The notes under the pieces: model-generated
Told to the model about the DNA's origin: nothing
Databases searched by the model: none
Seen by the model: the letters and a program-made list of their open reading frames with translations, nothing else
Made by a program: the position numbers and the translations under genes
Source of the DNA: Candidatus Sulfotelmatobacter sp.
Lineage (GTDB): Bacteria; Acidobacteriota; Terriglobia; Terriglobales; Acidobacteriaceae
Assembly (NCBI GenBank): GCA_030041475.1
Contig: JASHNU010000030.1
Coordinates: 1-64,000, forward strand
Reading direction: 5' to 3'
Length of the DNA stretch: 64,000 nt
Part shown: one piece after another, positions 17,576 to 25,370 of the stretch
Layout of the letters: the number at the start of each line of letters is the position of its first letter
Numbering within the stretch: the stretch's first letter is position 1

Positions 17576-18682
17576 GTGTATCCAAGCGATGTGGTTGGAA
17601 GTCTGTTGCGCCCTACCTATTTGAAGGACGCTCGCGAACGTCATGAGAAAGGGCAGATCAGCCACTCGGAATTCAAGTCTCTCGAGGATCGGGCGGTTGA
17701 CGAAGCGGTCGAGTTGCAGAGGGCGGCGGGCCTGGCAGTGCTCACTGACGGAGAGATGCGGCGCTACGCGTTTTTTGGGCACTTGATTGATGCTGTCGAG
17801 GGCTTCGATAAACTCGGGGGCTGGGCGATTCCATTTCGCAATGAGCAGGGTGATGAGATGGTGTTGCCCAGGCCGGTCGTGGTCTCGAAACTTCGCCGGA
17901 AACGTCCCTTGTGCGCGGAAGAGTTTACCTACCTGCGGGCGCGTACTAATCATCCCGCAAAAACAACAATGATCAGCGCGCAACAAGCAGCCGCTTATTA
18001 CGACAACAAGAAGTCCTCGGCCGCTTATCCCAAGATTGACACTTATCTGGCGGATCTGGTGGACATTTTGCGGGATGAGGTAGAGGAGTTGATCCGCCTG
18101 GGATGCACATACATTCAGATTGACTCGCCGCAATACGCCGCATTGCTGGATCCTCAATTGAGGGAGGGATACCGGCAGCGAGGCAACGATCCCGACCGTC
18201 TTCTCGACCTTTCCACCGAAATGGATAATGCGGTCATCGGCAATCACCCCGGAGTAATTTTCGGCCTGCACCTTTGCCGCGGCAACAACCGAAGCAGGTT
18301 CTACGCTTCCGGGGATTACGGCCCGATTACAAAGGTCTTTCAGAAGACACGCTTTCACCGTTTCCTGCTTGAATATGACGATGAGCGTTCGGGCGGCTTC
18401 GAACCTTTACGCCAGGTTCCTGAAGATCGTACGGTCGTGTTAGGACTCGTCAGCTCCAAGAAGCCAAGTCTGGAGAGCAAAGACGAACTGAAACGGCGCA
18501 TCCATCAAGCCTCGCAGTTCATTCCGCTGGAGCGGCTGGCGCTCAGTCCACAATGTGGCTTTGCCTCGACCATCGAGGGAAATCTGGTAAGCCCGGCCGA
18601 TCAAGAAGCCAAGCTGCGCCTGGTTGCCGAAACGGCCAGGGAAGTTTGGGGTGCACCGGCTGTGACGCGCATGCGCGCCTGA
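17576..18682 (+). CDS. MetE-like (cobalamin-independent methionine synthase C-terminal type) zinc methyltransferase
   Basis: 368 residues, about half of MetE, so it is the catalytic barrel only. The zinc ligands of the family are present as HLC (in IFGLHLCRGNN, near 232-234), a Glu in LLEYDDE and a Cys in LSPQCGF near 327. The N-terminal VGSLLRP and TDGEMRR are also typical. Such stand-alone proteins move alkyl groups to or from a thiol; relatives include MetE core enzymes and coenzyme-M alkyltransferases. The GTG start has a strong AAAAGGAGG upstream. Co-location with pcaHG and the PQQ dehydrogenase hints at a role in aromatic O-demethylation or sulfur chemistry, which is speculation. Confidence 0.75.
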   Translation: MYPSDVVGSLLRPTYLKDARERHEKGQISHSEFKSLEDRAVDEAVELQRAAGLAVLTDGEMRRYAFFGHLIDAVEGFDKLGGWAIPFRNEQGDEMVLPRPVVVSKLRRKRPLCAEEFTYLRARTNHPAKTTMISAQQAAAYYDNKKSSAAYPKIDTYLADLVDILRDEVEELIRLGCTYIQIDSPQYAALLDPQLREGYRQRGNDPDRLLDLSTEMDNAVIGNHPGVIFGLHLCRGNNRSRFYASGDYGPITKVFQKTRFHRFLLEYDDERSGGFEPLRQVPEDRTVVLGLVSSKKPSLESKDELKRRIHQASQFIPLERLALSPQCGFASTIEGNLVSPADQEAKLRLVAETAREVWGAPAVTRMRA

Positions 18683-18730
18683 AGCAGTTACAGCACCTTA
18701 CTGCGTTGATGGATCGGCTGGATCAGCTGC

Positions 18731-19120
18731 TTAAGGCGTCGTGCTGAGATGCGTGGCTTGCGTTGAAGAATTTGGCGGCATCAACGACCGGTTCTTGCTC
18801 TTTGGAACACCATACCGTTTGCGATGCCTGGCTCCCCACGCTGACATAAGCTTGAGGATGGGCTTGAGGCTTTCTCCATGCTTGGTTAGAGAATATTCCA
18901 CTTTAGGTGGCACCACGGCATAAACTTTGCGGCGAATGATTTCGTCGCGTTCCAGGTCTCGCAGGTGCTGGGTCAGCATCTTCTTGGTCATGCCGGGAAT
19001 CAACTTGCGAAGTTCTCCAAATCGCCGCGTCCCGCTTTCGAGATAAAACAGGATCAGCGGCTTCCACTTGCCGCCAATTACGTCCGTGGTCAGCTTAACC
19101 GGGCAGTAATATTCTTCCAC
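18731..19120 (-). CDS. HxlR-family winged-helix transcriptional regulator
   Basis: 129 residues. The HxlR core is clear: [20 protein letters not shown], with the conserved early Cys at residue 6, then [20 protein letters not shown] and [10 protein letters not shown], ending in a basic tail. The family responds to aldehydes, quinones or redox stress, often through that N-terminal Cys. The GTG start faces away from the gene at 19229, and the 108-base divergent gap holds TGCCTACTGGCA (19157-19168), a short dyad that could be its operator. It probably controls the 19229-25190 operon and itself. It is convergent with the MetE-like gene. Confidence 0.88.
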   Translation of the reverse strand: MEEYYCPVKLTTDVIGGKWKPLILFYLESGTRRFGELRKLIPGMTKKMLTQHLRDLERDEIIRRKVYAVVPPKVEYSLTKHGESLKPILKLMSAWGARHRKRYGVPKSKNRSLMPPNSSTQATHLSTTP

Positions 19121-19156
19121 GCTAGTCTCCGTCGGTGGTGATAGGTTACAAAAAAG

Positions 19157-19168
19157 TGCCTACTGGCA
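19157..19168. promoter_or_regulatory. Possible HxlR operator dyad
   Basis: TGCC-TACT-GGCA in the gap between the divergent regulator and reductase genes. A TTGACT lies at 19180-19185 pointing towards the reductase, but no good -10 follows. Weak evidence. Confidence 0.25.
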
Positions 19169-19228
19169 AAGAAGAGACTTTGACTTACAATCGGCATTCT
19201 ACGCCATCTCGTCGAGGAGCCATCGCAC

Positions 19229-20338
19229 ATGAGCAAAAGACCGGTGGTGATTTACGGGGCCAATGGTTTCTCCGGTAGGCTGATCGCCGAATTTCTCCGC
19301 GAGTACAACACACCTTTCATAGCGGCGGGCAGAAGCGCTTCCAGGATCAAGGACGTGATGGATCACGTCCCGGGCATCGAGACTGCTGATTTTGAGATTG
19401 CGGAAACCACCGGAACGACCGAAGATCTCACGCGCATCTTCAACGGCGCCAAGGTTGTTTGCAACACCGCCGGCCCATTTATCTACAACGGCCCCAGAGT
19501 CATTGAAGCGGCCCTAAAGGCTGGTTGCCATTACATCGATATCGGCGGGGAGCAGACCTGGCTTCGCGAGGTCGCTGAGAAGTGGGGCGAGAAATTCAGC
19601 GAGCGGGGGCTTCTCGCTGCCCCTGCCACTGCTTTTATGTGTGCGGTTAGCGATGCCGCGGCCAGGCTTTGCTTGCAGTCTGGGGCAATCGACACGCTCG
19701 AAACTGTCACGATGTTCAAAGGCATTCCAACCTTTGGTTCCACGCAGACGATTTTTGCGGTCATCCAAACGGACGCCTATTATCTGGAGCAGAATCAGTA
19801 CAAGCCCTGGCCGCGCGCGACTCGCTATGACGTGACCATTCCCGGCTATTTGCAAACCCAGCTGGCGCTGGCGTGGGGAGGGTTCCCTCAGCCTGTCTGG
19901 TTTAAGAACCACCCGCAAGTTGCTAATGTGCGCTCAATGGGCGGATTGCTCGATCGCCAGATCATGGAAGGCGTAGCGGCAACCGAAAAAATGTACGAAG
20001 AACAGATTCGGCCGTTGGCCAAGGCTGAGCGGGAAAAGAAGCTTGCCGAGATGGCGAACGCGGTGCAGGCGGGAACACCACCGCGCGAAAACCCGCGTGA
20101 ACAGCGTACGATTGAGGTCGTTGTGGGCCGGGGTTCGACTGATTACGCACAATGTGTGGTCTTCGGCACTTGTTGCTATCGACAGACTGGACTGATCCAG
20201 GCATTCGCCGCGCATCACCTGGTGCACGCGGCGCCGGGGAAGGTTGGCTTTGCTTCGCCCGCGGAAGCATTCGGACATCACGAAATATTGCGGGTTCTGG
20301 AAGAGCACGGCTTTGCCAAGGTTCGGTTTACTTCCTGA
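19229..20338 (+). CDS. Saccharopine-dehydrogenase-like NAD(P)-binding oxidoreductase
   Basis: 369 residues with an N-terminal Rossmann fold (VVIYGANGFSGRLIAEFL) and the CHYIDIGGEQTW stretch seen in saccharopine-dehydrogenase-like and trans-acting enoyl-reductase proteins. GAGGAG precedes the ATG. It is the first gene of an operon with an acyl-CoA ligase, a lipoyl carrier and E1 subunits, so it may reduce or dehydrogenate a CoA-bound or free aromatic side-chain intermediate. No exact substrate can be read from the sequence. True saccharopine dehydrogenase is unlikely because no lysine-pathway genes are nearby. Confidence 0.75.
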   Translation: MSKRPVVIYGANGFSGRLIAEFLREYNTPFIAAGRSASRIKDVMDHVPGIETADFEIAETTGTTEDLTRIFNGAKVVCNTAGPFIYNGPRVIEAALKAGCHYIDIGGEQTWLREVAEKWGEKFSERGLLAAPATAFMCAVSDAAARLCLQSGAIDTLETVTMFKGIPTFGSTQTIFAVIQTDAYYLEQNQYKPWPRATRYDVTIPGYLQTQLALAWGGFPQPVWFKNHPQVANVRSMGGLLDRQIMEGVAATEKMYEEQIRPLAKAEREKKLAEMANAVQAGTPPRENPREQRTIEVVVGRGSTDYAQCVVFGTCCYRQTGLIQAFAAHHLVHAAPGKVGFASPAEAFGHHEILRVLEEHGFAKVRFTS

Positions 20339-20354
20339 TTCATAGAGACTAGTC

Positions 20355-21923
20355 ATGCGCGCGATCGACTATTTGGACAAGGGTGCCGAAGCAAACCTCG
20401 ATCGCACTGCCGTTATCGCCGCCGACGACTCCTGGTCCTATCGCGAAATGCGCGCGGCGACGGAAAATATCGCTCGCGCTCTGCGGGCGAGCGGATTACG
20501 CGATCAGGAGCCTGCCGGCATCTACTCGCACAACGATGCCCGAGCGCTGTTTTGCATGCTGGGCATCATGCGGGCGGGAGCCGTGTGGGTGCCGATCAAT
20601 TACCGCAACGCTCTTGACGCCAACGTCGAATACATGAACTACGTTGAAATGGCGTGGCTCTTCTATCACAGCCAGTTTCGAGACAGTGTTCGTGAAATCA
20701 AGCAGCGCGTACCTTCGCTGCGCGGCATAATCTGTCTCGATCGCGACGATGACGAACATCCATCTTTGCAGACTTTCATTGAACGTGGTGCAGGCGCTGA
20801 GGTGCCGGATTGGGGCGATGCGTACGGAAATCCTGACCGGCTTGCCGGACTGGTGCCCACTGGAGGAACGACCGGGCCGGCCAAAGGCGTTCGTGTAACT
20901 AATCTTGCCTTGGGCACGATGACGGAGATGGCCACGCATTACTGGGTTGGCGATCTGGAACATCCTGTCTGCCTGAATAGCGCACCACTGTCGCATGCAG
21001 CGGGCGTCCTGGCGTTCGTAATGTGTTCGCTAGGGGCGACCAATGTGATTATGCCCAAGTTCGATGTGCTTGAAGTGCTTCGCAATATTGAGCGCTATCG
21101 CGTGACGCACCTCTATCTTCCCCCCACCGCACTCTACAATCTGCTCGCGCATCCGGAAGTGCGCAACTTTGATTATTCAAGCCTCCGCGGTTTTCTTTTG
21201 GCGGGATCGCCGGTGGCTCCGGACAAATTGAGGAACGCGGTGGAAGTCTTCGGCCCATGCATGTGTCAGTCCTACGGTCAGACGGAAGCGCCGATGATCC
21301 TGACCTTTCTCGACAGCCAGACTATTGCGGCAGCGGCCGACGGGGTGCATCCGGAACGGCTGGCCAGCTGCGGCAAGCCGACTTTGGCGGCGCGACTCGC
21401 CATCATGGACGACGCCGGCAGGATTTTGCCGGTTGGTGAACGCGGGGAAATCGTGGCGCGCGGTTCGCTGATCTGCGGCGGCTATTACAAGATGCCTGAG
21501 GCGACGGCAGAAATCCGCACTCATGGCTGGCACCATACCGGGGATGTCGGTTACCTGGATGAAGAAGGCTACGTCTATATCGTAGATCGGAAGAAAGACA
21601 TGATCATCTCTGGCGGCTTTAATGTTTACTGCACTGAGGTGGAAGCGGCGGTGATGTCACTGCCTGAGGTTCACGAGTGCGCGGTGATTGGCGTTCCTCA
21701 TGAGAATTGGGGCGAGGCGGTCAAGGCATTCGTTGTGCTTGATCCGGGCGCATCGTTAAGCGAGGCAGCCATTATTTCTCATTGCAAATACAAGTTAGGG
21801 GGAGTAAAGGCTCCAAAATCTATCGAATTTTGCGACGACATTCCCAAGACTGCTGCCGGCAAGATAGATCGAAAGAAAATGCGCGCTCCCTACTGGCAAA
21901 ATGCCGAAAGGCAAGTGCATTAG
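20355..21923 (+). CDS. AMP-forming acyl/aryl-CoA ligase
   Basis: 522 residues with the full ANL pattern: P-loop-like VPTGGTTGPAKGVRV near 175, SYGQTEAP near 310, HTGDVGYLDEEGYVYIVDRK near 395, and the catalytic C-terminal Lys in PKTAAGKIDRKKM. It activates a carboxylic acid as the adenylate and then the CoA thioester. The gene starts 17 bases after the reductase stop. In this island the acid may be an aryl-propanoic, aroyl-acetic or benzoic acid; a fatty acid is also possible. The family reads clearly, the substrate does not. Confidence 0.88.
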   Translation: MRAIDYLDKGAEANLDRTAVIAADDSWSYREMRAATENIARALRASGLRDQEPAGIYSHNDARALFCMLGIMRAGAVWVPINYRNALDANVEYMNYVEMAWLFYHSQFRDSVREIKQRVPSLRGIICLDRDDDEHPSLQTFIERGAGAEVPDWGDAYGNPDRLAGLVPTGGTTGPAKGVRVTNLALGTMTEMATHYWVGDLEHPVCLNSAPLSHAAGVLAFVMCSLGATNVIMPKFDVLEVLRNIERYRVTHLYLPPTALYNLLAHPEVRNFDYSSLRGFLLAGSPVAPDKLRNAVEVFGPCMCQSYGQTEAPMILTFLDSQTIAAAADGVHPERLASCGKPTLAARLAIMDDAGRILPVGERGEIVARGSLICGGYYKMPEATAEIRTHGWHHTGDVGYLDEEGYVYIVDRKKDMIISGGFNVYCTEVEAAVMSLPEVHECAVIGVPHENWGEAVKAFVVLDPGASLSEAAIISHCKYKLGGVKAPKSIEFCDDIPKTAAGKIDRKKMRAPYWQNAERQVH

Positions 21924-21986
21924 CGCAGGTGCATTGGGCTAAGAGCGCAAAATCCGCCTGTGAAGATCTGAGCCGAGGGTGCATCC

Positions 21987-22253
21987 TTGACAGCGGTGGT
22001 CGTACCCAAATCCGGCGGAGTCACCACTACTAAAGCGGTTGTCGTGCGATGGCTGAAGCACGAAGGGGACCGCGTGAAGGCCGGAGAGCCGTTGGTCGAA
22101 TTGGAGACGGAAAAAGTCAGCTACGAGCTCGAATCGCCTTTCAGCGGCATACTCATAGGGCTCCTGGCCCACGAGACTGCCGAGGTCCCGGTCGGAGAAC
22201 CGCTTTGCGAGATTGCAGAATCGGCTGGGAAACCTCAAAAGAAAAAGAAGTAG
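21987..22253 (+). CDS. Free-standing lipoyl (biotin/lipoyl-attachment) domain protein
   Basis: About 88 residues, one lipoyl domain and almost nothing else. The attachment site is ETEKVSYELES, where Lys lies on the hairpin turn as in E2 lipoyl domains (ETDKA type), not the EAMKM type used for biotin. The C-terminus ends in a short Lys-rich tail (KPQKKKK) instead of an E1/E3-binding and acyltransferase domain. It starts at TTG, with only a weak GAGGG upstream. It precedes E1 alpha and beta genes, so it probably accepts the acyl group made by that E1. No catalytic E2 and no E3 gene is present nearby. Confidence 0.8.
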   Translation: MTAVVVPKSGGVTTTKAVVVRWLKHEGDRVKAGEPLVELETEKVSYELESPFSGILIGLLAHETAEVPVGEPLCEIAESAGKPQKKKK

Positions 22254-22262
22254 GAGGCCGAA

Positions 22263-23318
22263 ATGTCCCGAAATACGCCCAAGAAAGCCGCTCGACGATC
22301 GCAAACTGGCACCGACCAATTGCAATGGATCTACACCCAAATGGTTCGCATCCGTGAATTCGAAGAGGCCGTGAAACGCACGTTCATCGAACATCCGGGA
22401 GTAATTCGGGGCCATTCTCACTTGGGCGATGGCGCCGAGGCCAGCATCGTTGGCGCACTCTCGACGCGACACGATACAGACATCGTGATGCCGAGTTACC
22501 GTTGTCACGGATATCCGATCGTGCTCGGAACGCCGCTGCGCAAGATGATGGCGGAAGTGCTCGGCCGCAAGGACGGCTTGTGCCGCGGTTTCGGTGGATC
22601 GATGCACCTGGCCGATCCGTCGCGGTATTTTCCCGGAACATCAGGAATCATTGGGCAGAGTATTGCACACGCTACCGGTGCCGCTCTCACCGCGCAGGTG
22701 AAGCACAGCGGCCAGATCGTCTACTGTTTCTTTGGTGACGGCGCTTCGAAACAAGGGGCCTTTTTCGAGTCGCTCAACATGGCTGCGGTATGGAAGCTTC
22801 CCATTGTCTACGTTCTCGAAAACAATCAATATCAGGCGTACACACACTTCAGCCTGGAGGATGCCAATGCCGTGGCCGGAGATCCGTTGTCGAAGAAAGC
22901 GGAAGCCTTTAGCATCCCCGGCGCCAGCGTTGATGGCACGGATCCAGTGGCCGTCGGAAAAGTTGTTGCCAAAGCCGCCGATCGGGCCCGTGCCGGCAAA
23001 GGGCCAAGTCTGGTCGAAACGAAGTTCTACCGCTTAAGCGCTCACGGAAATGTAATCACGGTTCCGCCGCTGCCGACGCAGTTTCCCGAGCACGAAGCGG
23101 TCGCGGTCTATGGCAACCGGAGGGAATTCGAGCATTGGAAAGCCAAAGATCCGGTCCGACGCTTTCGCGCACGCCTGCTGAAAAATCGCGTGCTCACTGA
23201 AGCTTCAGCCAAGCGAATTGAGGCCGCCGCTCGCGCTGAAGTTGAGGATGCTGTGCAGTTCGCCCTGGCAAGCCCGCTGCCGGCGCCCGAAGAGGCGCTG
23301 CAATACGTTTACGCGTAG
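22263..23318 (+). CDS. Thiamine-diphosphate-dependent dehydrogenase E1 alpha subunit (acetoin/pyruvate dehydrogenase type)
   Basis: 351 residues. The TPP-binding motif runs from GDGASKQGAFFESLNMA to VLENNQY, near 160-190. GHSHLGDGAEAS and RGFGGSMHLAD are usual in the AcoA/PdhA group. A TAGGAGG lies just before the ATG. It forms a heterotetramer with the next gene product and decarboxylates or cleaves a 2-oxo or hydroxyketone substrate, passing the acyl group to a lipoyl domain, probably the adjacent 88-residue one. Acetoin dehydrogenase is the nearest well-known relative, but the context suggests an aromatic or C2-C3 side-chain substrate. Confidence 0.88.
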   Translation: MSRNTPKKAARRSQTGTDQLQWIYTQMVRIREFEEAVKRTFIEHPGVIRGHSHLGDGAEASIVGALSTRHDTDIVMPSYRCHGYPIVLGTPLRKMMAEVLGRKDGLCRGFGGSMHLADPSRYFPGTSGIIGQSIAHATGAALTAQVKHSGQIVYCFFGDGASKQGAFFESLNMAAVWKLPIVYVLENNQYQAYTHFSLEDANAVAGDPLSKKAEAFSIPGASVDGTDPVAVGKVVAKAADRARAGKGPSLVETKFYRLSAHGNVITVPPLPTQFPEHEAVAVYGNRREFEHWKAKDPVRRFRARLLKNRVLTEASAKRIEAAARAEVEDAVQFALASPLPAPEEALQYVYA

Positions 23319-23327
23319 GAGGAAAAG

Positions 23328-24305
23328 ATGGCCAGAGAAATGATGTATGGCGATGCGATCGCCGCAGCCATTATCGAAGAGATGCAGCGCGACCCCAACA
23401 TAATCTTCTATGGCCAGAATATGGCGATGACTGAGCGCGATCCCATGCTCAGGAAATTCGGCAAAGAGCGCGTGCGCATCGCGCCGATCTCGGAAACTGC
23501 GGAAATTGGCATTGGCATTGGCGCCGCCATGACCGGTTTGCGTCCCATTGTCGAACTATGGATGAGCGAATTCATGCTGGTCGCCTTCGATCAGGTCATC
23601 AACGAAGCTCCTCGACTGCGCTACATGTCCGGCGGGCAAGTGAGCGTGCCGGTGGTACTGAAAGCGGGCTACGGTTTCTGCGCGGGTTGGGCCGGCCAGC
23701 ACTCCAACTGCATTTATCACACGATGATGGGCATCCCCGGTTTGAAAGTTGTGGTGCCCTCGACGCCAGCCGATGCCAAAGGCTTGATGGCCGCAGCCAT
23801 CCGCGACGATAACCCGGTCGTATATTTGCATCCTTATATGCTCACCCTGGATAAAGGTGAAGTGCCCGATGGCGAATACGTTGTGCCGATCGGGGTTGCT
23901 GACATCAAACGTGCAGGAACGGACGTGACGATTGTGGCCGTCGGCTGGATGGTGAAGAAGGCGCTGGCGGCCGCCGAGCGACTGGCGGCGGAGAACATCA
24001 GCGCTGAGGTCGTCGATCCAAGGACACTGGCGCCGCTTGACGTCACGACCATCGTTAATTCCGTGAAGAAGACAGGCCGAGTTGTGCTGGTGGATCAGGC
24101 GCCACGGCAGTCGTCCGCCGCCGCAGTGATTGCCGGTGAGATCGCTGAACATGCGGTCGGAGATTTGCACGCTCTCAAGATGGTAACTGCTCTCGACACT
24201 TCCATTCCTTATAGCGAACCACTGGAAAACTTCGTCGTTCCGAATGAAGACAAAATCGTTGAGGCAGTGAAATCGGTGCTGACGCAGGAAGTAATAGCCG
24301 TGTGA
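23328..24305 (+). CDS. Thiamine-diphosphate-dependent dehydrogenase E1 beta subunit
   Basis: 325 residues, the standard E1 beta length. AREMMYGDAIAAAIIEEM, the TAEIGIGIGAAMTGLRPIVE block and FDQVINEAPRLRYMSGGQ are family hallmarks; the C-terminal transketolase domain carries VVDPRTLAPLD. A TAGGAGG precedes the ATG ten bases after the alpha gene ends. It completes the active-site interface of the E1 heterotetramer. Its own sequence gives no substrate information beyond the AcoB/PdhB group. Confidence 0.9.
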   Translation: MAREMMYGDAIAAAIIEEMQRDPNIIFYGQNMAMTERDPMLRKFGKERVRIAPISETAEIGIGIGAAMTGLRPIVELWMSEFMLVAFDQVINEAPRLRYMSGGQVSVPVVLKAGYGFCAGWAGQHSNCIYHTMMGIPGLKVVVPSTPADAKGLMAAAIRDDNPVVYLHPYMLTLDKGEVPDGEYVVPIGVADIKRAGTDVTIVAVGWMVKKALAAAERLAAENISAEVVDPRTLAPLDVTTIVNSVKKTGRVVLVDQAPRQSSAAAVIAGEIAEHAVGDLHALKMVTALDTSIPYSEPLENFVVPNEDKIVEAVKSVLTQEVIAV

Positions 24306-24314
24306 GAATGCACG

Positions 24315-25190
24315 ATGCACAGCGATGTTGATCTGCTCGCTTCTTACTGGACGATTTCTTGTGGACTTCCGCATACCGACAAAGAATACAGCCCTTTCGA
24401 TTTCCGGGATCGCGTGGAATCGGCCGCCAGAGCCGGTTTCACCGGCTTTGGAATCTGGCACGCCGATCTTGAACATGTGCTCCGCAAGCTTACGCTCAGG
24501 GAGATGAAGCAAATTCTCGACGATAATGGAATCAGGCACGTCGAACTGGAATTCCTCACCGACTGGTTTCTCGGTGGCGAGCGAAGGAAGGCATCGAATA
24601 TTTGCAAGGCGCTGCTGCTCGATGCTGCCGAAGCCTTGCAGGCACATCACCTGAAGGTCGGCGATTTCTATCAGCAAACGACTCCAATGGCGCGCTTGAT
24701 CGACGCTTTCGGGACATTGTGCATGGAGGCCGCAGAGCGCGGGACCAAAGTTGGATTCGAGCTGATGCCGTTCGCCATGATCCAAACTCTGGAGGCTGCA
24801 CTCACGCTCGTGCAAGGTGCCGGCGCGAGTAATGGCGGCATCTGTCTGGATACCTGGCATATCGTGAAGCTTAAAATTCCTTACGATCAGCTACGCCGGA
24901 TTCCGTCACAATACGTCACTAGCGTCGAGCTGAACGACGGCACGTTTGAATGTCCGTGGAGCTTGCACGAGGACACGGTAAACCATCGCCGATTGTGTGG
25001 CGAAGGGGAATTCGACGTAAAAGGGTTCATCGCAGCGATTCAAGATGCTGGGTACCGCGGCCCGTGGGGAATCGAAGTGCTCTCAGAAGAGTTGCGAAAG
25101 TGGCCGCTCGAACGTCTGACGACCCAGGCTTTTGAAACAACGATGGCACAATTTACCGGCGCTGCACGGCGATCCGGAAGACCGAGTTGA
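24315..25190 (+). CDS. Sugar-phosphate-isomerase/epimerase-like TIM-barrel protein
   Basis: 291 residues of the xylose-isomerase-like AP-endonuclease-2 fold. Likely metal ligands appear in VGFELMPF (Glu), CLDTWHIVK (Asp, His), VELNDG and GIEVLSEEL (Glu). Members include inosose dehydratase, hydroxypyruvate isomerase and many uncharacterised epimerases; some dehydrate ring compounds such as 3-dehydroshikimate to protocatechuate. That last activity would fit this island, but it is only a possibility. It is the last gene of the 19229-25190 operon. The ATG is ten bases after the E1 beta stop. Confidence 0.7.
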   Translation: MHSDVDLLASYWTISCGLPHTDKEYSPFDFRDRVESAARAGFTGFGIWHADLEHVLRKLTLREMKQILDDNGIRHVELEFLTDWFLGGERRKASNICKALLLDAAEALQAHHLKVGDFYQQTTPMARLIDAFGTLCMEAAERGTKVGFELMPFAMIQTLEAALTLVQGAGASNGGICLDTWHIVKLKIPYDQLRRIPSQYVTSVELNDGTFECPWSLHEDTVNHRRLCGEGEFDVKGFIAAIQDAGYRGPWGIEVLSEELRKWPLERLTTQAFETTMAQFTGAARRSGRPS

Positions 25191-25370
25191 ATCGACGCTA
25201 AGTTCGACAATTCGACGACCGAATCCGCTAGCGACTCCTCCTATCCACGACTTTTTTCCGTTGGAAAGTTGCGCTCGAAATTGCGCTCCCCGATCAGCCA
25301 TTTTCCGCAACTGTCAGTGCTTCATTGACTGACTCAGGGGCCGTCCGTAAGATGGACCGATCCGAAAGGC

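Noticed and set aside
21987-22253. Second biotin carrier protein
   Set aside because: The attachment sequence is ETEKV, the lipoyl type, and the gene precedes E1 genes; the biotin type at 3453 has EVMKLMN.
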